Origin: Casuarius casuarius
Lineage: Eukaryota > Chordata > Aves > Casuariiformes > Casuariidae
Direction of reading: 5' to 3'
Assembly (NCBI GenBank): GCA_003342895.1
Contig: PTFA01000272.1
Coordinates: 1,237,491 to 1,301,490 of the forward strand
DNA length: 64,000 bases
Below the pieces are notes generated by a model, which was given only the letters and a program-made list of their open reading frames with translations, was not told the DNA's origin and ran no database searches. Positions 38,906-47,472 of the stretch are shown here, in pieces. Positions within the stretch are counted from its first letter, which is position 1. Every line of letters begins with the position of its first letter. Made by a program: the position numbers and the translations under genes.

Positions 38906-38996
38906 AGGCACTTTGGGAAAAAAATAAATGCATTGGGAAAAAATGGATGCATTGGGAAAAAAATAGATGCGCTGGGCAAAATAGATGCTGTGGGAT
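38906..38996. repeat. Short tandem repeat (about 18-20 bp unit) upstream of GC
   Basis: Four to five imperfect copies of a unit like GCATTGGGAAAAAAATAGAT lie immediately upstream of the distal HNF1-type site. Confidence 0.7.
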
Positions 38997-41900
38997 CTTA
39001 GATGGCTTTTCTCTACCTGTGATTGAATTATCGGTGTCATAGGAATGACAAAGAAGGATGGGCAGAGGGAAGCGTACGGCATGCATCATACGAGTGCAAA
39101 GCAAGGTGCTGCAAGGCCAACAAACGGTCCTCCCAAGCCCGCGCGAGGGGGAAGCTGGCACTTTTGGGCGTCAAGGCCGCAATTAAAGCGCAGGGCACCG
39201 GGGAGGAGGAAAACCCTCCTTCGAGTCAGGCAACCCCTCCTGGCCGTCTTCGGCTTTGGGAGGCCGCCAGGTGAGGAGCTGCCCGGCTCCTCGCTGGAGT
39301 CCCAGGGAGGAGAAAACAGCCGACCTCGCCGGCGGCCGGGGTGCTGGGTCCGGGTGACCGAAACGCCGGCACGTGCCAGCAGTGCAGGGTCGCCGGCACA
39401 CTTTCCTGCGCCAGGGCTCCCGCTGAGATGGGGGCGGCAGCTGAAATGCTGCCCAATACACAGAACGGGGTTTTTTTTGGTTAGACCTGCAGTTCTTCAA
39501 GAGTAACGGCATGGCAAAATATGATGTATCTTTGACGGCTGGAAGACTTCGCAGCTGACTACTTGATTACTAGGTACTTGTGGTATAAACCCAGACAATA
39601 GGTTGATTTGGTGTAAACACGGCTTTTTTTTGGTTTTTTTCCTCTCGTCTGACTATCATCCGCAATTTAAGCTGTAATTTCACAGCCGCGGCGCTGCAGA
39701 ATCACCACCCGTTCGCGATATTTTTAGCAGAAATGCAGGTATCTGTTAAAACACTTTTAAGGTAATTGCTCATAAAATCCTTGCAAATCAAGGGGAGGCT
39801 GAACAGCTTATCAAGCAGTGAAACGGGATGTGAAAAACTGCCTGCTAACTCAGCCCCCGCGTGCTCGCTCCCCTCTTTCCCGTTTTGGCTCTGTAGCCGG
39901 GGCGTAAATCCCGTTTGCCGGCGGTGATTTTCCTTCCCCGCGGTTTTGCTGGGCCGGCGTAGCTCTCCCCAGACGTCCCGCGTGCCCCGGGCGCGCTCCC
40001 CGCTCTGCAAACAGGTCAATGCGCCCCTGCCTGCCCTCCGTCCCTTTGAACCGCTTGCCCAATACCCTGCGGTGCGGCTAATCATTAACGACACCCCGGA
40101 TTTGTCGCCCTGCCGCTGGCCTGGGTTCTCATCCCGCCTCCCCTCGGGTCCGGGCTGCCCTCGCTTTGGTGCCCGCTGCCCGGTTATTGGTACAGCTCCC
40201 TAACGAAGGGGCCGGATTAGAGGCAGGCTGTGAGCTCTTCTCGGGGTGCGGGTGTTCGGTCCGCTTCGTACCCAGCCTACGGGCCCTAGGGCACTTTTCT
40301 GGGGGTGCTTCATTTTTGCAGATTCCCGTTGCAGTGCGTTATTTCAACTTGTGGAAGAAAACTGCACCCGACCTTGCAGCNGGGAGATGCAGGCTGCAGG
40401 GATGCTAGGAACCTCCCTTTTATTTGNAAGAGTTTATTTGCACACCTGCATGTTACAGCTTTTAAACANAGGGAAAACAGTAAGAAAGTGCTTCCCCTGC
40501 GCGCGCGGGGATTTGAGAGGGGCGGTGAATGGCTCTGAGGAGTGAGGATTTACAGCGGGTGATCCGAGGTGCATGCCAGCAAATAATCCCCGATGAAAGA
40601 GAAGGGGATTCTTGCTCTTATGATAAGCAACAGGACAGAGGGAGAAGTGAAGCTGGAGAATGACAGAGGAAATGAGACTTGTTACCTCCAAATTAATAAA
40701 TATCTTGGCATTTTCAAGTCTTTTGTGGTGCAGTGGTGCTTGCTGGGGCCGGGGCATCCTCGCAGCTCCCTTTCACAGAGCCGGAGGGGAGCCACCGAGT
40801 TTTGCTTGGCCNGAGTCTGGCTGGGGAAGCAAATGGTTTAAATCTGATTTTTTTGTTTCTGTCAGGACCCCTTGGGGTGCCCCCAGAATTACATGACCTC
40901 CCTGTACATTTTTTTCTGTTAGAGGGGGCAGGAAGACGACACACGTTTGCTGCGTGAGCGCAAGGCTGTTGAAGAGCAGCAGCCTCTCTGTGTCGGTTCA
41001 TTTTTAATGCGTCTCTTAGCNCGGTCCTCTCTGTAGCTGCACAAACACACCAGATAGCTGTGCACAGCGAAAACTGCTCCTAACTGCTGCATGCACGTTC
41101 TGATCAACTGTGACAGCAATACTAGCAAAAAGAGAGTTGTTTTAACGGTAAGGACTTAAGCAGCAAAGTGCAACACATTTGGTAATACAGAACAATTCGG
41201 GCTAACAACCGCCAGCACTTACGCTGCAGGTCAAGGACTCNTCATCAGGAAGCACCTGTGAGATGGAGATTGGGAAGAAAGAAGTCTGACTGTCTCCTCC
41301 CCTCCTGCAGCTAAAAAAACCGCTGGAGCCGATAACTCAGGTAACGTGGGTTTGTGCCCTGGCTCCGCCAGGCACTCGCTGAGCGACCTGCGGCAGCTCG
41401 TGCGAAGCGCTCTGCCCTCTTTCCCCATTGAGAAAGCGGGAAAATAATTCATTCCCCTTTCCTTTCTTTTTTTAAGATACAGCTCTGTTTGCAGCCCGAC
41501 CACGGACGAACCTGGGCAGGGGATAAATGGCCCTAACAGACAATTTCTTCCCTCTCGTCTTGCGAGCGGAGGTGCAGGTCCAGCCGCGTCGCCTCCATTC
41601 CCCTCAAAATGTCCAGACCAGATATCCTGGCACTGGGGGAGAAATGTTTGCAAAGACATGAAATGGGAACAAGGTGCCCAAGGTCCCCCGACTCTCAGTG
41701 NCACCCGGATAACCAGCTGCCACCTNTTCGCCCCCAAAACACCCGGTATCTCTAGAAATAAAAATGAAGTTGGCCAATTAGGCTGACTAAAGTCAAAGCA
41801 CGATAGGTCTCAGTTCCACAAATCACCTTTCACAGGTGCGTTTTAAGAAGAAGCGGGTGATTTTTAGCACTATGGTTTGTTGGCCAGCGTATGTTGTGAG

Positions 41901-43190
41901 TCGTCCTTAACTTACATCCTTTCTTCTGGGTGGTCCTCTGATCACGAAGCAGCTTCTCCAAAAGCCCCTGTGAACATTTGGCGGCGGGGTGCAGAGAAAG
42001 AGACACCTGCAGAGGAATTGAACTAAGTATGGTTCTCCTCAAAACATCTGTATTGGCCAGCCGGCTTTCTGACTGCCCTTCGTTTCGCTGCCTTTTTAGA
42101 ATCAACTTTTAATTTTTAATTTAGACTCCTGAAAAGCTGATTTGAAGTTAGGTAACTGGCTCCTGAGCTGTCACGGAAAGGAGAGTTAGGACAAAATGCT
42201 GTGAAAGTAGTTATGTAGTCAACAAGAAGCTGTCTTGGACGTGTGTGTGAAATTGTGAAGAACGGTAGAAATTTCCTGAATTTATTATTCTAGATAAAAA
42301 GTGTGATTAAAGAAAAAGTGTGTTCAGAGGGCCAGGTCGCTGCTGAGCACAGATGCAAACGTGGAGCGGTTCGTGCTCCAGCCCACATCTGCCAGCACAC
42401 ATCTGGCAGCAGCCGGGCGGCATTTCCGGACGTTTTTTGCTCACTTTCTTACGTGATCACCCGTTGCAGACATCACGTTGCGCTGTGCTGTTACTCAGCA
42501 CAGCAGCGTGAAGGCGGCTGGCCGGAGACNAGTATTAGCGAGAGATGCAACGCACACTGATGCTTTTGTATCGGATATCGGAGCTTTAGAGGGTCTTATC
42601 GCTACATTTCTACAGTGCGAGAAGCGCTAGCTCTGTGCAGTCCTTTAACTTTGGCTTTTTTAATACAAGACTTAAGCATGCTGCGGCTTTTGCTGTGATT
42701 TGCAACTTAAAAGTCAGAGTTTTTAATATCATGTCTTTCCTTAAGAAATAGAAACGAAAGCAGAAAGGGGAGCGCTAGGCATCCCGGAGCCTAGCGTTAT
42801 GTACAAAACGTGGCCAGGGTAGCTCGGACAGCTTTCCACGGATGAGGCGTTAATTAATCCCTTTTGAGTAACTACAGCAGAAGTCACCCCTTCAAAAGCC
42901 TCAAGGATGCTTTGCCTTTCTCAAGCTTTCGGGGGGGGGAGCAGACACATGGTGCCGGGCTCTGGTCCGGTGATGAGTCCTCAGTGAATTTAGGACAACA
43001 GGGAGCCGGACAGGTTGGTTTGAGGGAAACGCAATGAAACCGCGAGCAAACNTTAGGGACGATTTAGGAAAACAGTAATCATCAGGCTGGGTTAAACCAC
43101 CCTTTCGCCCGGCGCCCTGCTTCTCGAGAGGCACCTCACCGGGCGCGGGCTGCCCGCGAGAGCTCTGCAGCCGCTGGGGGGGGGGGACCC
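38997..43190. other. Intergenic region between GC promoter and protamine-like gene
   Basis: I see no gene with support in these 4 kb. The left half is GC-rich, with chance open frames on both strands. The right half is more AT-rich. A G-run (43176-43187) and CpG-rich sequence mark the approach to the small gene at 43316. Confidence 0.55.
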
Positions 43191-43194
43191 GCTG

Positions 43195-43247
43195 TGACGT
43201 AATGCATTGCATCACAGCGCGGCGCTCTGACGTCACCGGGCGCGTCA
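43195..43247. promoter_or_regulatory. ATF/CREB site cluster upstream of protamine-like gene
   Basis: Within 53 bp there are TGACGTAA (43195-43202), ATTGCATCA (43206-43214, reverse complement TGATGCAAT, a C/EBP-ATF composite), the perfect CRE TGACGTCA (43228-43235) and a half-site CGTCA (43243-43247). The start codon is about 80 bp downstream. In mammals CREM acting on CRE sites switches on protamine and transition-protein genes in spermatids, so the layout suits a sperm gene. A weak TATA-like TTAGAAA lies at 43261. Confidence 0.65.
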
Positions 43248-43315
43248 CAACCCGCCCCCCTTAGAAAGCGGCGGCGGGCAGCGAGGAGGCACCGCCGTCC
43301 CACGCGCCCGGGGCC

Positions 43316-43460
43316 ATGGCGCAGCGCCAGCGCAGCCGCAGCACCAGCAGGAACTGCCGCTGGAGGGGCCGGCGGCACAACCGCGCCGGGCGCTACAGGC
43401 GGCGGCGGCGGCACCACCGGCGGCACCACCACGGCAGCAAGGGGCGGGATAAGCTGTCGG
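43316..43460 (+). CDS. Protamine-like gene, exon 1
   Basis: Encodes residues 1-48 and the first base of Gly49. It ends at a strong GTGAGG donor. Confidence 0.7.
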
Positions 43461-43652
43461 GTGAGGGGAAAGGAGCCGCGAAGCCTCGTCAGCCCGACGG
43501 CTGTGGGGTGGAGAGGCTGGAGGGTCCCGCCAGGGGTGACGTCCCGGTTGAGGCCGGGGTGCCGGCACTCATGGGAGGCTCCGTTTCCCACAGGTCACCG
43601 GTCCCGGTCCCGCCGGATGAGGAGGAGGAGAAGGAGGCGGCAGAGCTATTAG
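43316..43652 (+). CDS. Protamine-like sperm nuclear basic protein (Arg/His-rich), two exons
   Basis: The exons are 43316-43460 and 43594-43652. The donor is CGG|GTGAGG, the acceptor is TTTCCCACAG, and the 133-bp intron splits a Gly codon in phase 1. The product has 67 residues, of which 29 are Arg and 7 His. It starts MAQRQRSRSTSR, has an R5-HH-RR-HHH core (residues 28-39), and ends in a run of seven Arg then QSY. Protamines replace histones and pack DNA in the sperm nucleus. The SR dipeptides at the start and the Arg run with terminal Tyr resemble the avian protamine galline, while the His content recalls mammalian protamine 2. The start has a strong Kozak context (GGCCATGG). ATF/CREB sites lie upstream and AATAAA follows at 43750. 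Chicken galline genes are reported intronless, so an intron here is unusual. It could be a divergent ortholog or an independent basic protein. Confidence 0.72.
43594..43652 (+). CDS. Protamine-like gene, exon 2
   Basis: Completes Gly49, then encodes HRSRSRRM, seven Arg and QSY, with TAG at 43650-43652. Confidence 0.7.
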
Positions 43653-43749
43653 ACGCCGACGCCGCCNTCTCTGCCTGAAGGTCTCGGCCACCGCAGGCCA
43701 GCGACGACGGCCCCGGGCACCGGCTACCCCTTGAGCAACCCAACCCAGC

Positions 43750-43755
43750 AATAAA
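43750..43755 (+). promoter_or_regulatory. Polyadenylation signal of protamine-like gene
   Basis: AATAAA about 98 nt after the stop codon, followed by a TG/T-rich stretch. The short 3'UTR suits a protamine mRNA. Confidence 0.7.
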
Positions 43756-44750
43756 ATCCTGCCAGTGACTTCTTTTGTGCTTTATCGCCTTGTAGCAGCT
43801 TGGAAAGGGGCGGCGGGGGTGGGGGGGGGGGGCTCGGGTCCTTCCCCGGCGGCTGCGCCGGGGTCACGCGCCGGCCCCTTGCCAGTGCAGCGCCCCAGCG
43901 AGCCACCGCTGCCGGACCCACCGGGACCTGGCGCCCGTATTTAGGAAAAGNGCGGCGGCCGGCACGGCTCTAGCTCCGCCGAGCTGAGGCTGTGCTCCGC
44001 AGCGAGGGGTTTTAAGCCGCGTGCTCATCCTCGCCCCGCGGCGGTCTTCAGTTTTCAAGTGCGAGCTGTCACGGCGGACAGACGGAGAGCGATATTTCCA
44101 CCGGTTTTCCATGAGCCGGCAATAAATGCAGCAAGAAAGAACCTATANCCGAGTTTTCTTTGTCGTGTCTTTATATATATACACATATATTGCAAATACG
44201 CCAGTGTTAAAGATAGTTTATTGATCAGCTTTGACACTGGGCGTATCACAGGGGCTTCCAGCGAGGAGCCGGCCCAGCGGCCAAGGTGCGGCGTGTGGCT
44301 TCGGGTGAGACCCCGGCGGGACAGGGGAAAGCGGGTGGGAACGGGTCCCTCGCAAGAAANAGTGGCTTTCACACCACCATCCTGTAAGGAATACCTCAGC
44401 GGACTGGAACTGCAGTGGGTTTTTTGTTTTTTTCTTTTTCTGAGGAGAAAGGCTGGGCCTTCCTCACCGCTCGGAGGCCCTTTCCAGCCGGCGGCAAAGC
44501 CCCCGTCGTCCCTGGGGCCGCGGCCTCTCCCGTAAAACGCGGCAGCGAAGCCTCCCAGGCGTCTCCGGAGCTGAGGGCATCCCCGCGGCCGGCGGGAAAG
44601 CGGAGCGGCCCGCGAAGCCGGCGCCGGGGCGGCAGGGTTTGGCCCCCGACGCCCCCGCGGGGCGGCTTCACAATGCCGGCGGCTTGAAAAGGCGCCGGGC
44701 GGCCCCGCGGCGCTCACACGCTCGGCAGCGCCGGCCCGGCCCGGCGAGGC

Positions 44751-44786
44751 ATGGTGTCCGGCCCTCGGGGCCCGCACGGCGACTGA
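44751..44786 (+). promoter_or_regulatory. Upstream ORF before second small basic gene
   Basis: An 11-codon ORF (MVSGPRGPHGD, stop TGA at 44784-44786) ends 12 bases before the ATG at 44799. It would be in the leader only if transcription starts further upstream, which is not known. Confidence 0.35.
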
Positions 44787-44798
44787 GCTCCCGCCGGC

Positions 44799-44913
44799 AT
44801 GGCGCGGCACAGGGGCCAGNGGCGGGCGGCCGGCGGCCCCCGCCGGGTCCCCCCCAGCCGGAGGAACCGGGGGAACAGGAAATTCTACGACAAGCCGCTG
44901 GGCAAGAAGAAAG
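44799..44913 (+). CDS. Second small basic gene, exon 1
   Basis: Encodes residues 1-38 and the first base of Gly39. The N at 44820 falls in codon 8. Confidence 0.58.
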
Positions 44914-45219
44914 GTGACGGCGGAGCCACGCGGGGTTTTTTTGCTGGGTTTTCCCTCCGTGGAGCCGGCCCCGCGCGGGGCTGGGGCGGGAGGCACCGGG
45001 GGCTATGTAGAAAGCAAAACTCTTGGTTTCACCCCATACGGGCAGACAGGTTGGGTGATGCCTCCTCGGAGGGCCGCAGGGAGGAACCGCCTGCGCGGGA
45101 GAGGCTCCCCATCCCCACCACCCGTCCTCCCTCCCTCCCGGCTTAANTCGCGCCCGTGTGTTTCCCGGGCAGGGTACGTACGCGTCTGCGCAAGCTACTA
45201 CTACTGGAAAAAGAGATGA
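44799..45219 (+). CDS. Transition-protein/protamine-like small basic protein, two exons
   Basis: The exons are 44799-44913 and 45173-45219. The donor is AAAG|GTGACG, the acceptor is TTCCCGGGCAG, and the 259-bp intron splits a Gly codon in phase 1, as in the neighbouring gene. The product has 53 residues. It begins MARHRGQ, similar to the MARYR start of type 1 protamines. A basic stretch, SRRNRGNRKFYDKPLGKKKG, follows, and exon 2 encodes YVRVCASYYYWKKR. Size, basic content and a late intron leaving a short last exon recall transition proteins TNP1 and TNP2, which act between histone removal and protamine loading. Sequence similarity is weak, so homology is not proven. The start has a good Kozak context and AATAAA lies at 45419. 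An N at 44820 (codon 8) leaves one residue unknown. If that N is a spurious extra base, the frame from the ATG would change. Confidence 0.6.
45173..45219 (+). CDS. Second small basic gene, exon 2
   Basis: Completes Gly39 and encodes YVRVCASYYYWKKR, with TGA at 45217-45219. Confidence 0.58.
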
Positions 45220-45418
45220 ACCCCCCACCACCACCACCCCGTGAGCCAGGTCCCACGTGCGTCCTCGCCATCCAGCCTGTGGGAAACGCCACCACCGCCG
45301 GCCCCGGAGCAAGCCAAGCAAGCAGAGATTTCGACCACCTGAGACACCAAGAGGAGCTCCACCAGCAGCCTGGCGGGTCCCCAGCATGTGTCATTAACAG
45401 CAGCGGTGAAAACCTGTC

Positions 45419-45424
45419 AATAAA
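45419..45424 (+). promoter_or_regulatory. Polyadenylation signal of second small basic gene
   Basis: AATAAA about 200 nt after the stop codon, followed by a GT-rich stretch (GGCGTGGTGTGTG) near 45448 that fits a downstream element. Confidence 0.65.
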
Positions 45425-47429
45425 GTCCTAGAGCGCAACCGTGGCCTGGCGTGGTGTGTGCTACCTGCCATAGGCATGCGCGAGGCTCGCCAGCAAAAAT
45501 GGGCTCTGGCTGCAATAAAATGTGTTGTTTCATGCTATAACGGGGGGTCTAGAAGGGAACTTGCCCAGGGGAAGCCCTTGTTTTTGGTTAAATCCTATTT
45601 CCTGCTGTGCAAAAGACTGCATAGGCAGCAACAACCGGGCCCACTGCAACCACCACCNCGGGGTCGCTCGTACTCTGGCTGACATCTGGGCTAATTGCAA
45701 CGGGGTAGCAGAGATATTAAAAAAAGTCCACATATATTAAGGAAGAACGTAAGGCCCGAAATGTAATGAAAACATGTTTTGTTTTGGTTTTTTTCCTTAC
45801 TTCCAAACTATTTTGCAACACACTAAAAGCAGATCAGCTAATATGACTATGGCAACACTTTCAGCTGGTCTGTATTTATGTGCCACGAGATCAGGCCAAA
45901 TGTGTTTACCGAAGCACATTTGATTTCTTTTTAATTCTTTCTTCAAAATCCTAAAGGCCGGTCTCGTGCTGCCCACATGTAGAGGTATAACCAGCATAAA
46001 ACTGTCACTGAAAGAGGAGGAAAGCAAAGCCGATGCACCCGTGTGCCCCCCCCCCCGCCCCTGGCGTCTGCACAGCGTCTCCCGGCAGCAGCCCGGCTTT
46101 GTCCCGCAGCCTTGGCGCTGCGCTCGAGCACATTCGGGGCTGCTCAGATGTTAACAGATAAAAAATAAATCAATAAAGCACAGCAGCTATGTCTTTCAGG
46201 GGCATGCAGATGCATGAGCAACTTGGGTGATTTAGGGCCATTGACGCTTCAGCGCTGGCTGCAGTTTCCGTAACAACATAATGATGTTTTAAAATTGAAT
46301 TTTAACCTGGCAGGGGAGCATAATAATCAGCTTGGGAAAAACGAGACACGGAACGAGGGACAGAGTCTGCCACTCTCCAAGTGAGCAGTAAGAGAGTGAT
46401 GTTGCTCGACCAATTACTGTGAACGATGAAAACCGGTTAATTCAAGACAGAAGCGACACCATTTGGGTCAGAACAGCAATATCGGGTTCGAATGCAGGGT
46501 GGCAGCCAGAAGCTTCATGATAAGTCTGTCCCCCTCCCGCGTTTCCGGGAAATGNCCGGCGACTGTATTTCAGCAGAGTGCTTCAGGGCTGCCTCGAAGC
46601 AGTAACCGGGTCGCTATCCAGTTCTTAAGGTCAGTTGTATTGCAGAGGCACAGCACACATTTCAAGCACCCTGCCTATCTGGATAATCATTTTCACTGAT
46701 TTTGCTTCGTAAGAGTAGGTATTCAGGGCAATATATGTGTGTAACATATCATACATAACGTGTAAAATATATACGATACAACCAGTATGTGGAATGCATT
46801 TTATACAGTANATAAATCTATACATGCATATCCTGTGTCTGTTGAATATTTAATACGAATGTAGAATTGACTCTACTAAATAGAGTCTCTGTATTGCATG
46901 TTGACTCTTTGCACTGAAAGATGCTCAAAGAGCCCAACAGCAGCTACCTGAGCTGCTAACAGCACAGGCCCTTGGCCTGGGACCCGGCACGCTGCTTTTT
47001 TGGCAAGGGAGCTTTTAGCACACCCTGACTTTCTTATCCGTCGAGACCTCTCTTCTGGCTGCTGAACACGCAGGTCTCGTTGGCTGGTAGCCGGCTGCCC
47101 CGCGGGGTAGCNGCAAACGCCACGGCGAGAGGAGCCTGGCCCGGGAGCAGGGGCCGCCGGGCCGGACACTGGCTCCCCGAGGGGGGACTGCTGGATGCTG
47201 GAAATGTGCCCTCGGGAGAGCTGGGGAAAAGCTGCTTTAAGTGCATTAATGAAAAGAAGAAGCAAGGAAACAAGGAAACGAGGAAACAAAAAAAAAGGTG
47301 GAAAAACCACTCGGCCCACTCACATCGCCGAGATGCCCCACGCGTCCTCGTTTTGAGCACAAAAGCAGCAGTGTCTCGCACTAGCCTGCTAGTTACACTT
47401 AAATGTTCACTCCAGCATTTTGGAGTTTT

Positions 47430-47472
47430 CTTTTCCTTTTTCTTTTCTTTTTTCTTTTTTTTTTTTTTTTTG
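47430..47472. repeat. Pyrimidine (T/C) tract
   Basis: A T-rich run with interspersed C, ending in about 18 T. Confidence 0.8.

Noticed and set aside
44055..44996. 313-codon minus-strand open frame over the second small gene
   Set aside because: GC-rich sequence lowers stop frequency. The product is low-complexity Pro/Ala/Arg/Gly with several N positions and no known domain.
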